Of a stretch of 64,000 nucleotides of DNA, positions 31,777-41,419 are shown one piece after another. The number at the start of each line of letters is the position of its first letter. Position 1 is the first letter of the stretch. The DNA comes from Acidobacteriota bacterium (lineage in GTDB: Bacteria > Acidobacteriota > Terriglobia > Terriglobales > SCQP01). The stretch lies in assembly GCA_021818955.1 (NCBI GenBank), contig JAKASR010000011.1, positions 1 to 64,000 of the forward strand. Reading direction: 5' to 3'. Position numbers and translations under genes: made by a program. The notes beneath the pieces were generated by a model. That model was given only the letters and a program-made list of their open reading frames with translations, was not told where the DNA came from and made no database searches.

Positions 31777-33438
31777 CTACATGCCTTCGTAGTTGGGACC
31801 GCCGCCGCCTTCGGGGGGCACCCAGGTGATGATCCCGTAAGGGTCCATGAAATCGCAAGTCTTGCAGTGTACGCAATTGGAGGGATGCAACTGCAAGCGC
31901 CGCTCTCCGCCTTCGCCGATGAGTTCATAAACGGCGGCGGGACAGAAGAACTGGCAAGGGTTGCCGTATTCGTGGCTGCAGCGAAAGGTGCAAATGCCGG
32001 GATCGCGCACCTGCAAGTGCGGCGGCTGGTTTTCCTCATGGCGCGTGCCGGAGTAATAGAGGTCGGCCAGCTTATCGAAAGTGAGCTTGCCGTCGGGCTG
32101 GAAGGGAGCGGGCGGAGCGGCTGGCATTTCCGCCAACGGGCGCATGCGCAAATGGCCGGCGACGGCGGGATAGCGGCGGCGCAGGCCGCGGCCGCGAGTC
32201 AGCATTTGCAGGCCGGCATGGGCCAGGCCGGCCAGGAGCCCACGCTCGAAGCCTTGATGGAAGTTACGCACCGCATAAAGCTCGCGCCCGATGACGCCGG
32301 AGCGCACGGCCTCGGCGTATTCCAGCAGGCGCCGCGGTTCGGACAAAGCAATCGCTTGATAAGCGGCTTCTGCGGCCAAGCGTCCGGACTCTAGCGCGAG
32401 ATGAATGCCTTTCAAGCGCTGGCTGTTGAGCAAGCCGGCGCCATCGCCGGCAATCATCCAGCCCTGTCCGGCCAGCGGCGGCATCGAGTCCCAGCCGCCG
32501 ATGGGAATGGTTTTGGCGCCGTAGCGCCGCAGCTCGCCGCCTTGCAGCAGCGCCCGCACCCGGGGATGGGTTTTGAAGCGCTGGAAATAGGCGTGCGGGT
32601 CGGTGCGCGGGTCGGCGTATTCAAGCGCGGTCACCAGGCCGATGGAGACGCGATTGCCGGGCAGGCCGTAAATCCAGCCGCCGCCGTATTGCGAGGGCGG
32701 CAACGGCCAGCCCAGGGTATGCCAAACGCGGCCGGCGGGAAACCGCCCGGCGGGCAGTTCCCATATTTCTTTCACGCCGAGCGAATAGAGCGGCGGGTTG
32801 ACGGAGGCGAGCTTGAGCGTCTCCAGCAACTGGCGTGTCAGCGAGCCGCGCGAGCCTTCGGCGAGCACGGTGACCGGCGCCAGCAGATCGTAGCCGGGCT
32901 CGAAGTTGGATTTCTGCTTGCCATCGCGGTCCAAGCCCTTGTCGCCGGTGCGCACGCCGCGCATTTTTTGCGGCTGGTCCCGATGCCAAAGCGGCTCGAC
33001 GGCGGCGGTGGCGGGAAAAATGGTGACGCCGGCGGCTTCGGCGCGCGCCGCCAGCCATTGTCCCAGTCGGTTGACGGAGATGACGAAATTGTCATGATTG
33101 CGCAGCGGCGGCGGAGTCAACGGCAAGGGCCAGGCGCGGCGAGCGGTCAAAGCGAAAACGGCATCATCGGCAACGGGAGTAAAGGCGAGTTCTTGCGACT
33201 GCTCGAAATCGGGCACGAGGCGTCGCCAGGCGGCAGGGTCCATGACCGCCCCGCTGAGCAGGTGGGCGCCGGGTTCCCTGCCCTTTTCCAGCACCAGGAT
33301 GTTTTCTTTCTGGAGCGGGCGGTCGGGATGCTCGCGATTGTGCCGGTCGTAAAGCTCGGCAAGGCGCAACGCGCAGGCCAGGCCGGCCGGTCCGGCGCCG
33401 ACAATGACGATGTCGGCCTGCATCTCTGGGTGTTGCAT
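31777..33438 (-). CDS. Electron-transfer flavoprotein:ubiquinone oxidoreductase
   Basis: A membrane-associated flavo/Fe-S enzyme that passes electrons from ETF to the quinone pool. The FAD motif DIVIVGAGPAGLACALR is at the N-terminus. The C-terminal ferredoxin-like domain has CTFRCSHEYGNPC and NCVHCKTCDFMDPYG, the family signature for the [4Fe-4S] cluster. At 553 residues the length is normal. A second start at 33423 is possible. etfA and etfB lie just upstream on the same strand, making a complete ETF electron-transfer module. Confidence 0.94.
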   Translation of the reverse strand: MQHPEMQADIVIVGAGPAGLACALRLAELYDRHNREHPDRPLQKENILVLEKGREPGAHLLSGAVMDPAAWRRLVPDFEQSQELAFTPVADDAVFALTARRAWPLPLTPPPLRNHDNFVISVNRLGQWLAARAEAAGVTIFPATAAVEPLWHRDQPQKMRGVRTGDKGLDRDGKQKSNFEPGYDLLAPVTVLAEGSRGSLTRQLLETLKLASVNPPLYSLGVKEIWELPAGRFPAGRVWHTLGWPLPPSQYGGGWIYGLPGNRVSIGLVTALEYADPRTDPHAYFQRFKTHPRVRALLQGGELRRYGAKTIPIGGWDSMPPLAGQGWMIAGDGAGLLNSQRLKGIHLALESGRLAAEAAYQAIALSEPRRLLEYAEAVRSGVIGRELYAVRNFHQGFERGLLAGLAHAGLQMLTRGRGLRRRYPAVAGHLRMRPLAEMPAAPPAPFQPDGKLTFDKLADLYYSGTRHEENQPPHLQVRDPGICTFRCSHEYGNPCQFFCPAAVYELIGEGGERRLQLHPSNCVHCKTCDFMDPYGIITWVPPEGGGGPNYEGM

Positions 33439-33562
33439 AATCGGCAGCGAGGCGAAAAGCGCATCGCCAAAAGATTATTGTAGCGATTGAAGATCGAGTT
33501 TTCAGATTTTTACTTTTTAGTTCCACCAAACTGCGCGGTCACCGTTGACCTTCTGAAAAAAA

Positions 33563-34573
33563 TCACCCCTGTTGCTGCAGTATGCTAATGAGCGCGGGAA
33601 CGATTTCGAACAAGTCGCCCACCGCGCCGATGTCGGCGATTTCGAAAATCGGCGCCGCGGCATCTTTGTTCACGGCGGCGATCAGGCGCGAAGCTTTCAT
33701 GCCGACCAGGTGCTGAATGGCTCCGGAAATGCCCAGAGCGAGGTAGAGGCGCGGCGCCACGGTCTGGCCGGATGAGCCCACCTGGCGATCCATGGGCAGC
33801 CAGCCGTTGTCGCAAATTGGGCGCGAGGCGGCCAACTCGGCGCCCAGCCGTTCGGCCAATTCGCGCGCCAGATCGAGATTTTTAGCTTCGCGAATGCCGC
33901 GGCCGACGGCCACGATTTTTTCCGCCTTCGATAGATCCACCGCCTGGCGGGCTTCCTGGTAGGGCTCGCCGGCGCGCACTTTCGGCTCGCCAATTTCCGG
34001 CTCCAAGATTTCCACCGGCGCGGGGGCGGCGGCGCGCTGCAGATTGTCGGCGGAAAACGCGCCGATTTGCAAGCTGAGAAACAGCGGCGGCGGCAGGGTG
34101 GCGACAAACTCGGCGGCCAGCTTGCCCTGATACATGGGGCGGGTGCAGACAAGCTGTTCACCTTCGCGGCGCAGGGCAATCACATCGCCGATCAGTACGC
34201 GTCCGGCGCGGTCGGCGAGCCGGGGGGCGAAATCGCGGGTTTGATAGCTATGGATAAAGAAGATCCAGGCCGGGTTGGTTTTGCGCAGCAATGCGCCGGC
34301 GGCAACGAGCCAGGCTTCGGCGACATAAGGCGCCAGACGGGGATGCTGCACGCGCCAGATGCGGGCGAGGGCGCATGCGTCCAAAGCGCGGACGGCGGCC
34401 TCGGTTTCGGCGGCGTTGCCGAGAATGGCGGCTTCGAGCGCGAAACCGGCCGCGGCGGCCTGCGCTTGCGCGGCGGCCAGGGTTTCCAGCGCGGCGGCGG
34501 CAAGCCTGCCGCCGCGTTGTTCGACAAAGACCAGGGCGGTTGCAGAAACGGGAGATGGAGTGGAAGCGTTCAT
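33563..34573 (-). CDS. etfA: Electron transfer flavoprotein alpha subunit
   Basis: The FAD-binding ETF subunit. At 336 residues, the C-terminal FAD domain contains ASRPICDNGWLPMDRQVGSSGQ, LALGISGAIQHLVGMK and INKD-like AAVNKDAAAPIFEIADIG. These are the signature residues that wrap the FAD. It lies 68 bases after etfB and 124 before ETF-QO, all on the minus strand. Confidence 0.95.
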   Translation of the reverse strand: MNASTPSPVSATALVFVEQRGGRLAAAALETLAAAQAQAAAAGFALEAAILGNAAETEAAVRALDACALARIWRVQHPRLAPYVAEAWLVAAGALLRKTNPAWIFFIHSYQTRDFAPRLADRAGRVLIGDVIALRREGEQLVCTRPMYQGKLAAEFVATLPPPLFLSLQIGAFSADNLQRAAAPAPVEILEPEIGEPKVRAGEPYQEARQAVDLSKAEKIVAVGRGIREAKNLDLARELAERLGAELAASRPICDNGWLPMDRQVGSSGQTVAPRLYLALGISGAIQHLVGMKASRLIAAVNKDAAAPIFEIADIGAVGDLFEIVPALISILQQQG

Positions 34574-34641
34574 GGCAGGTATCGAGGTTCGATGCGGAGC
34601 GGCATGGAGTGGCGCATAAGCGATGGCCGACGGGCCGTTGG

Positions 34642-35454
34642 CTACGAGCCCGGCAGCAGATGGGCGGCGCGCAGATGCTCAAGCAACCGGGCGGCAATTT
34701 CCGGAGCCGGGCCGTCGAGCATGATGGTTTTTTTAGTTTTTTGCGGCACGAACAGACGCAGCATGCGCTGGCAATTGGGAGTATCCACGCCCAGTTCCTC
34801 AAGAGGAATTTTAGCCAGCGGCTTATTTTTCGCCTGCTTGATGCCGAGCAGGGTGGCATAGCGCAGCTTGTGAATGCCGGATTGAATAGTCAATACCGCG
34901 GGCAGCGGCATTTCGAGGGATTGAAAGAAGCCGCCTTCCAGTTCGCGTTTAACCCGCAGGCCGGAGCCGGCGGGTTCGATTTGCATGATGATGGTCGCGT
35001 GCGGCAGGCCGAGGCGCTCGGCCAGCAGCACCCCGGTCTGGGCAAATCCCATATCGTCGGATTGCAAGCCGGTCAGCACCAGATCAAATCCGCCCGCGGC
35101 GGAGCCGGCCGCGGCGCCGGAGGAAGAGGCGTCGCGCTGCAAGGCGGCGGCGATCGCGGCGGCGGTGGCGGCCGCATCCAGGCGAGCTTCCGGCGGCGAG
35201 ACCAGATGCAGGGCGCGGTCGGCGCCTTTGGCCAGAGCCTCGCGCAAAATCTGGGATGCGCGTTCCGGGCCCAGCGTCAGCGCCACCACCTCGCCGCCGC
35301 CGGCTTCCTTGCGCCGCAAAGCTTCTTCGAGCGCATAAGCATCGGGCTCGTTCATTTCATAGCCGACGTCTTCGCGAATGCCGCTGCCGTCGGGCAAAGG
35401 GCGCAGCGGCGCATCCTTGGCCGGAACCTGCTTAAGGCAGACCACAATTTTCAT
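34642..35454 (-). CDS. etfB: Electron transfer flavoprotein beta subunit
   Basis: ATG 35454 gives 270 residues starting MKIVVCLKQVPAKDAPL, the canonical EtfB N-terminus; the long upstream open frame is not needed. The AMP-binding strand LVLTGLQSDDMGFAQTG and the C-terminal KAKNKPLAKIPLEELGV-type signature are visible. EtfB pairs with EtfA to carry electrons from acyl-CoA and related dehydrogenases. Confidence 0.95.
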   Translation of the reverse strand: MKIVVCLKQVPAKDAPLRPLPDGSGIREDVGYEMNEPDAYALEEALRRKEAGGGEVVALTLGPERASQILREALAKGADRALHLVSPPEARLDAAATAAAIAAALQRDASSSGAAAGSAAGGFDLVLTGLQSDDMGFAQTGVLLAERLGLPHATIIMQIEPAGSGLRVKRELEGGFFQSLEMPLPAVLTIQSGIHKLRYATLLGIKQAKNKPLAKIPLEELGVDTPNCQRMLRLFVPQKTKKTIMLDGPAPEIAARLLEHLRAAHLLPGS

Positions 35455-35506
35455 GCGTGAAACCTCGCATGCGGCGCCGATAGAAAGCCTTCGCCGCGGG
35501 TAACGT

Positions 35507-35998
35507 TCAGCCGGTTTTAACGGACGTATGACAGGCGCCCAAGCCCTGTTTTTCGAAGTAGCGCTGATGATATTCTTCGGCGCGGCAGAAAGGGCCGGCG
35601 GGCAGAATCTGCGTGACAATCGGGCGGGCGAAAGCGCCGGAACGTTCCCGCTCGGAGCGCGACGCCAGCGCCTCGGATAGTTGCGCGGGCGAATGATAAA
35701 AAATGGCGGAACGATATTGCTCGCCGACATCCGGCCCCTGGCGGTTCAGGGTGGTGGGGTCGTGAATTTCCCAAAAATGGCGCAGCAGATCGTGATAGGA
35801 GATGCGGGCGGGATCGAAAGTCACCTCGACCGCCTCGGCGTGTCCGCTGCCGCCGGCGCAGACCTGGCGATAGGTGGGATTGACGGTGTTGCCGCCGGTG
35901 TAACCGGATACGGCATCCAGCACGCCGGGCAGCTGCCGGAAGGCCGCTTCCACGCCCCAAAAACAGCCGGCGGCAAAGGTGGCTTTTTCGGAGTCCAT
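35507..35998 (-). CDS. msrA: Peptide methionine-S-sulfoxide reductase MsrA
   Basis: Repairs methionine-S-sulfoxide in proteins. ATG 35998 follows a GAGGTG ribosome binding site and gives 163 residues. The active-site motif [10 protein letters not shown] has nucleophile Cys12. [21 protein letters not shown] and YRSAIFY are typical. A C-terminal resolving cysteine is in GLGACHTS. It lies upstream of etfB on the same strand, 52 bases away, so oxidative repair and electron transfer may share a transcript. Confidence 0.95.
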   Translation of the reverse strand: MDSEKATFAAGCFWGVEAAFRQLPGVLDAVSGYTGGNTVNPTYRQVCAGGSGHAEAVEVTFDPARISYHDLLRHFWEIHDPTTLNRQGPDVGEQYRSAIFYHSPAQLSEALASRSERERSGAFARPIVTQILPAGPFCRAEEYHQRYFEKQGLGACHTSVKTG

Positions 35999-36100
35999 GG
36001 GCACCTCGCTCAAGAGATTAGTGTAGCGCGGCGGCGGCAAAACCGCTTTTATTTAGGCGTTAAGGCGGGTCGGCCGCTTTTAGACGTGACGCACATTCCA

Positions 36101-38371
36101 TCACCTGCGATTTTTGATTTTTACAATTGCTGGTTCGGGAATACCCGTCGGCAAACTGGGACGATCTTTCCAGGCAAGCGCGGCGGGAGAAGGCGAAATA
36201 TTGCCGCCGGCGCTGCCGACCAGCAGGACGCTGGAAATCTTCCCGCCGCTTTCCGGAATATTCAGACTGCCGGTGGTGATGCCCGGCTGGGCGGGTGTAA
36301 AGCTGATGTCAAGCAGACACCAGCCTGAAGCGGCGGGATTCTGGTTATTCGCCGGCGCCAGAGCGCGTCCGCAAGCATAGTTGGGATCGGGCGAAAGGGT
36401 GAAGCCGGGAGTAGCGGCAATCGCGCCCAGCGCCACCCAGGCGGCATGCCGGTTGACGATCGCCACGCGTAAAGGCGGGGTGGTTTCACCCACGGCCGCA
36501 TTTTGGAAGGTCACGATGTCGGGAAAAATCCAAAATGCCGTGGCGGAGGAGGAGGCGCAGGTGGCTGAATTCCAGCCCGAATTACCGCCGGCATCGATGA
36601 GATCGAATTGGGACAGGCAGCCGGAACGGTAAATGCCGGCGATGCCCACACCGCTAGCGGAAGTATTGCGCACGGTGGCGGCGCCAAAGCCAGCCTCGGT
36701 GAAGACGTAGGTCCCTACCCGGGAAATCGCGTTATCGCGAATGTGAACATGGCCGGTGCTGTTGGGGCCGAGAAACTGTATGGCCTGGTAAGGGCTGGCC
36801 TGTATCCGGTTATGGCTGAGCTGGATGTCGGCATTGATGTCGCCCTGCTGCGGCCAGAACCAGATCGCTCCGATGCCATGAAAAAATCCGGGATCGAACT
36901 GGCCGTCGCGGTTCAACACATTTTGGGTAATGTAAAGCGTGCCCGACATGGGCACGGAGTTGAAGCGCGCGCCAATGTTGATGCCGCCGCCGCGGGTTAC
37001 GGTGTCTTGCAAGAGATTACGGGCTATGCGCACATCGTTGCCGGAACCATACACGGCGATGTTGTTGGCCAGTCCGGGGGAATCGACGGTATTTTGCGCG
37101 ATGGTGTCGTGGGCGTCGGCGGCATTCTGCGACCATAAGGCAATGCCGTCATCCTGCGTATTGCGGAAAAAACTGTTTTCGACCCGGGAGCGGCTGACTC
37201 CGCCGTAGGCGGCATCGAAATTCACGCCGTCGGCCTTCAAGTCCATGACGCGCAGGTTTTTCAGCGTCAGGTTGACAACCGGGCCGACGATCCAGGCGCC
37301 GACTTTCTCGTTCTGTATCCAGATGTGCGAGATGGTCGAATCACTGAATCCGCCGTTGAAGCCATTGACCGAACCATCCTGGTTCCGGCGCACGGCTACC
37401 TTGCCGAAAAGCGCCAAATGAGAGATGTTCACGTGCGAACTGGCGGGCGCGATATGGCCGGCAAATTCGACCGACAAGCCGGTAAGCGTGGTGTACCACT
37501 CGCCGGCGCCGAGAATCGTGACCTGGTTAACCTGAAGCGGAGCATGAAGGGCGTAAGTTCCCGGCGGCAAATAGACGGTGCGGCCGGAAATTTCTCCGGC
37601 ATCAATCGCGTTCTGAAGCGCCCGGGTCGAATCGTTCACGCCGGTGTTATCAGCCGCGTAGGGCGGTTGCACGGCGTTGATGGCATTGACGGGCTGGGCA
37701 ATGGGCGGAGGAACGAGTTCGAAATCGGCGGTGTTGATGGCATACCAAGGCGAATTGTCGCCCGCATCCACTTGCAGTTTCACGACCGTGCCCGCGGGCA
37801 AGGCGGAGGAAAACAAATAACGGACATCATTATAGAAATCATGCGGCGGGTTGAAGCCAGGCATGCCAAGCTGCGGAATTTTACTGAAGCTATAGGGGCC
37901 GTAAAGCCAGCTGAATTTCGAAGTCAGCGACATCCTTGCGACGAACTGCTGATTAACATAAAGGCTCAGGGGTTCGGTAATGCCGCCGCCATGCGGCGCA
38001 TCAGGTAGAGCGTAATGCACGGTCATGCCGCTGGCGGGCGAGGTCAGGGTAAAAGAAAGGTATTGTCCCCGCCCGATCAGCAGCACGGCCTGGCGCCCGG
38101 TCGCTTCCGCGGCGAGGCTGCCAAAATTGTCGTTGGGGCCGAGGGTGTATCCATTCGTCCGCACGCCAGGACCGGCGGCGGCATTGAATTCCACGAACGG
38201 CACGCGCGCACCGGCAGGAAAGGCATACCAATGACGGATGTCCAAAGCCGGACGGCGCGATGTCGAAGCCGGGCGGCGCAGTCGCGATGGATTCGTGTGA
38301 TCAAAGGCCGGCAGCGCCGAGAATATAGCGACGCCGGCGGCGAACCCGGCAAGGCGGCCCAACAGCCCCAA
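36101..38371 (-). CDS. Secreted right-handed beta-helix protein
   Basis: A 756-residue exported protein. A signal-like helix (LAGFAAGVAIFSALPA) is at the N-terminus. A beta-sandwich of about 180 residues precedes DNTGVNDSTRALQNAI, the usual entry to pectate-lyase-3-type parallel beta-helices. Repeated short strands with Asn ladders run to about residue 560. The C-terminal ~150 residues resemble an Ig/ASPM-like domain (VTFQNAAVGETTPPLRVAIVN). The combination resembles mycodextranase/alpha-glucanase or pectinase-type enzymes, but the catalytic residues cannot be fixed by eye. The start is a TTG at 38371 with a poor ribosome binding site, so the first residues are uncertain. Confidence 0.75.
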   Translation of the reverse strand: MGLLGRLAGFAAGVAIFSALPAFDHTNPSRLRRPASTSRRPALDIRHWYAFPAGARVPFVEFNAAAGPGVRTNGYTLGPNDNFGSLAAEATGRQAVLLIGRGQYLSFTLTSPASGMTVHYALPDAPHGGGITEPLSLYVNQQFVARMSLTSKFSWLYGPYSFSKIPQLGMPGFNPPHDFYNDVRYLFSSALPAGTVVKLQVDAGDNSPWYAINTADFELVPPPIAQPVNAINAVQPPYAADNTGVNDSTRALQNAIDAGEISGRTVYLPPGTYALHAPLQVNQVTILGAGEWYTTLTGLSVEFAGHIAPASSHVNISHLALFGKVAVRRNQDGSVNGFNGGFSDSTISHIWIQNEKVGAWIVGPVVNLTLKNLRVMDLKADGVNFDAAYGGVSRSRVENSFFRNTQDDGIALWSQNAADAHDTIAQNTVDSPGLANNIAVYGSGNDVRIARNLLQDTVTRGGGINIGARFNSVPMSGTLYITQNVLNRDGQFDPGFFHGIGAIWFWPQQGDINADIQLSHNRIQASPYQAIQFLGPNSTGHVHIRDNAISRVGTYVFTEAGFGAATVRNTSASGVGIAGIYRSGCLSQFDLIDAGGNSGWNSATCASSSATAFWIFPDIVTFQNAAVGETTPPLRVAIVNRHAAWVALGAIAATPGFTLSPDPNYACGRALAPANNQNPAASGWCLLDISFTPAQPGITTGSLNIPESGGKISSVLLVGSAGGNISPSPAALAWKDRPSLPTGIPEPAIVKIKNRR

Positions 38372-38737
38372 AGCACTGCTTGAAGGTTTATTTTGTAAGC
38401 TGAAAATTTAGCTACCCCGAGCTGCAAGCATTACGCCGGGATTTGAGCCCGGTCATTTGCTACCAGCGCGCCGCAAGATGGCATTATGGCCATGCGGTGT
38501 AGAAATGCAAATAAGGTTATTGCCTGAAGCGTGACGCATTCGCCGCTCGTTTTTGGCTATATCCCATTTCCAATCGGGCATTTTAAAGGCGTGAAATTCC
38601 GATTCGAAGCAGTATTTCAGTATGACCTATCAGATTAGAGACGTTTGAGCGCCATGACCAAGCCGGCGAGACTGCGAAAAACCCATTGCTAAAAAATAGC
38701 GACATGGCGACATGAAGGCCATAAACCTGTCGCAGCA
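38372..38737. other. Intergenic region between two minus-strand secreted-protein genes
   Basis: No gene is visible. A CCGGG/CCCGG hairpin lies at 38436-38452. I checked for a c-di-GMP riboswitch and found no GGGCAAACC-type core. It probably contains the promoter of the beta-helix gene. Confidence 0.5.
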
Positions 38738-38760
38738 AAAAAATCCCGGAGGGCAGGATT
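38737..38760 (-). terminator. Rho-independent terminator overlapping the stop of the outer-membrane protein gene
   Basis: Read on the minus strand: AATCC, nine-base loop, GGATT, then a run of T (complement of seven A at 38737-38743). The stem is only five base pairs, but the U-tract is good and it begins at the stop codon. Confidence 0.5.
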
Positions 38761-39646
38761 ATCTTCCCACGGCTAGTTGGAAGGCATAAAGCTGGCGATT
38801 GAAGCTGTGGGTGGGGGTATAACTGTTGGTCCCTTTCGCTTCAATACCGGTTTTCAGCCGCCATTTGCCCAGATCAAACTGCAAAATCAAGCCTCCTCCA
38901 AAGCCATAGGCCAGCGTAGCGGTTGCAACCGGCTCCGGGATGTAATTGTGGAGCAAGACCTGGTCAATGGGCAGCAGATTGAAATTGGAATGGATCGACC
39001 ATCCCGGTTTTCGGATTTGACCCCGCCAGCCCAAGCCCAAACGTAATTCATAAATAATCGCTCTTTCCGGGCTGGACCGGTAATACTCGTGCGAAGGTAA
39101 CAATGGATTGCTGTTCAAGTCGTAGGTAAGAATTTCATGATAACGAGCCGATTGGCGAAGGAATCCTCCCTCCATTCCCCAGTCGCCCCAATGCCGAAGA
39201 CGCCCCAGTTGGCTCCATTGGCTGAACACGAAGGTGTGATTGCTGGTGGTGCCGGCATCGCCGTGCGTAGCTGTGGTATTGGGTTCGTAGTCGGTATCCT
39301 GGTCGTAACCAAAATGATCCTGTGCGCCGGGACTGAGGCGAAACCGGGTGATTTGCCGGGCGGCATCCCAATGCCAACGCAAGCCGGCGACAAGGTCCAC
39401 GCCATCGTAGCCATAACCCTGCTGAAACTCATGCGGGTAGGGATCGTGTAATACCGGGATATGGAAATCGAAATGCACATGGTCGTGCTCCAGCATCAAC
39501 CCGGCGCTCACCCGATCCAATCCGATCTGGGCTGGTAAATTCAGCCCCAGCAGTGGAAGCAAAAAGATCCATAAAACAAGCCGCCGCCCGCCCCTTGGAA
39601 TTTTTTTAGGGCTTTTCTTATCAGCAGAATCCATGGTCGGTTTCAT
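38759..39646 (-). CDS. Predicted outer-membrane beta-barrel protein, unknown family
   Basis: ATG 39646 follows the stop of the carbamoyltransferase by four bases and gives 295 residues. A charged N-terminus, a hydrophobic segment (LVLWIFLLPLLGLNLPAQIG) and an AQ cleavage site make a signal peptide. The mature part alternates aromatic and polar residues, as in GLRWHWDAARQITRFRLSPG, and ends on an aromatic-rich strand (RQLYAFQLAVGR), like barrel-forming proteins. I recognise no family. The tight spacing to the carbamoyltransferase gene suggests an operon. Confidence 0.65.
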   Translation of the reverse strand: MKPTMDSADKKSPKKIPRGGRRLVLWIFLLPLLGLNLPAQIGLDRVSAGLMLEHDHVHFDFHIPVLHDPYPHEFQQGYGYDGVDLVAGLRWHWDAARQITRFRLSPGAQDHFGYDQDTDYEPNTTATHGDAGTTSNHTFVFSQWSQLGRLRHWGDWGMEGGFLRQSARYHEILTYDLNSNPLLPSHEYYRSSPERAIIYELRLGLGWRGQIRKPGWSIHSNFNLLPIDQVLLHNYIPEPVATATLAYGFGGGLILQFDLGKWRLKTGIEAKGTNSYTPTHSFNRQLYAFQLAVGR

Positions 39647-39650
39647 CTGT

Positions 39651-41216
39651 TTATTTGCGCAGCAGCCAATGGCCAAGCAGCAGCGTGTCAAGGCCATGGG
39701 AATAGAAAGTGCGCAAAGCCTGTCGCGGGGTGGAGACAACAGGCTCGCCGGGGGCATTGAAGGAGGTTTGCACCAGGGCGGGCAGGCCGGTGACTACGCC
39801 TATGCGGCAGAGCAAGCGATGGAAGAGCGGATTTTCACGCTCGCGCACCAGCTGCAGGCGCAGTTCGCCATTGGGCAAGATCAACTCGGGCGCGCGTTCG
39901 GCGAGGCGCGGGAGGGGGCGGGCGAGCGAGGCCAGATAGCGGCAATTGGGGCCAGCATCGGCCCATGCCGCCGCGGCTTCTTCCGGCATCGAGAGGGCAA
40001 AGGGGCGAAACAGCTCGCGATTTTTCACATAGAGGTTTAAATTTTCACGCAGGTACGGCATTGCGGGGGAGGCCAGAATGCTGCGCGCGCCCAGGGCGCG
40101 GGGGCCGAGTTCCGCCGGTCCCTGGAACCAACCCAGGATATGGTGGGCATTCAATTCTTCCACCGCTAAATCGAGCAAAGCGGCATCGTTGAGCCAGGCG
40201 GCGCGCAAGCGGCAGTTGTCAATCGTTTCCTTGATCTGCTCATCCGACCAGGCGGGGCCAAGAAAGGGGCTGGGGGAGGCGGCGGGAGCGGGCAGCGCGG
40301 GGTGGGCGGCGGCGAGCGCAGCGCCTAAAGCCAGGCCATGCTGTCCCGCCGCGAAGGGCACCCGCACCGGAATGCCGGCGCGCTCGAGAGCGCGCACTAA
40401 TAAGGCGTTATGGGCAAAATCGCCCATCAGGCAAAACTGGCGGTCCGAGTCGGCGCGGTGGGCGGCATGAAATACGGACAGCAGGCTGGTTTCAAGCGCG
40501 CGCTGGGCACAGGCGGCGCGCTCAGCCGAAGGCAGCGGCGCGATGGCTTGCAAGGCTTGCGCCACAGGCAACTGCAGCCGTTCGCCCTCCCAAGCCGGCA
40601 GCCGGTCCAGGCTGGAAAAGCCTAACAGGCTTTGCCATTGCAAGCGCTCTTCGGCGTGCCGCCAGCCGCAACGGGCCGCCACCAGGCTGAAAAATTCCAG
40701 CACCGAATCGGCATAAGGCACAACGGTAATTTGCAGCCGTTCACCTTCGATTTCGACCAGAGCGGAATCGGTGTGACGGTTCGCCTGAAAGATCCAAAGC
40801 TTGGGCGCAGGGAAAAAGTATCGCGCCCAGGTGGCCAAAGCCTGAATCGGGGAAATCCAGCGAGTCCCCTCGCGGCGGCGCAACTCCAGCAGGATTTCAT
40901 CACGATCAGAGGCGAAATCCCGTCCATCGACCCCGGTAAAGGCGACTTGCAGGCGGGGAGAAGCCGCCAACCGGCGCCCGGCTTCCAGATGCTCCCAAGG
41001 CATAGACTGCGCCAGCGTGCCGGAATGCAGCCAAGCGGCAGTGACCGCGCCTGAACTGAGCGCCGCCAGACCCAACCAGCGAAATTCCTGAGTGCCGGGC
41101 GGGCAGGCGTCGAGCGAAACGGAAGTGGAAGACAGCATCGATCCGGCGGACATAAAGCAATTCGTCCCTAAAGCTATTGCAGGCAGCTCACACCCGAGGA
41201 AGGGCGTAAGGGGCAT
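39651..41216 (-). CDS. Divergent NodU/CmcH-family carbamoyltransferase
   Basis: The C-terminal half matches carbamoyltransferases that attach carbamoyl to sugars or antibiotics: GWFQGPAELGPRALGARSIL, KNRELFRPFALSM and LVQTSFNAPGEPVV are all present. The N-terminal Kae1-like half is degenerate. The HHxxHA metal-binding motif is missing, and the later ATP loop reads AGQHGLALGAAL where the family has AGDxGxALGAAL. A start with an AAGGAT ribosome binding site is at 41216. It is followed immediately by an outer-membrane-like gene and is divergent from a sugar nucleotidyltransferase. It could modify a surface glycan, or be inactive. Confidence 0.75.
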   Translation of the reverse strand: MPLTPFLGCELPAIALGTNCFMSAGSMLSSTSVSLDACPPGTQEFRWLGLAALSSGAVTAAWLHSGTLAQSMPWEHLEAGRRLAASPRLQVAFTGVDGRDFASDRDEILLELRRREGTRWISPIQALATWARYFFPAPKLWIFQANRHTDSALVEIEGERLQITVVPYADSVLEFFSLVAARCGWRHAEERLQWQSLLGFSSLDRLPAWEGERLQLPVAQALQAIAPLPSAERAACAQRALETSLLSVFHAAHRADSDRQFCLMGDFAHNALLVRALERAGIPVRVPFAAGQHGLALGAALAAAHPALPAPAASPSPFLGPAWSDEQIKETIDNCRLRAAWLNDAALLDLAVEELNAHHILGWFQGPAELGPRALGARSILASPAMPYLRENLNLYVKNRELFRPFALSMPEEAAAAWADAGPNCRYLASLARPLPRLAERAPELILPNGELRLQLVRERENPLFHRLLCRIGVVTGLPALVQTSFNAPGEPVVSTPRQALRTFYSHGLDTLLLGHWLLRK

Positions 41217-41419
41217 TATTTCATCCTTTTCCGAACGGCTGGGGCAACGAATACGGCCGAACGCAACTTTTTGCGGCTCGGGTTTTCCATACCTAAGCTG
41301 TTAGCACAACGGGAAGTGGTGGAATTCACCCTCCTCCGTTTTTCCGGACAATGGCTGGAATCCGGCGTATTTGCTCCGCCGGGATAACCGGGACAAAGCA
41401 ATTCGGGCTCTTACCTGGC

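Noticed and set aside
38372-38760. Cyclic-di-GMP riboswitch before the secreted beta-helix gene
   Set aside because: No conserved GGGCAAACC core or matching tetraloop receptor could be found on either strand.
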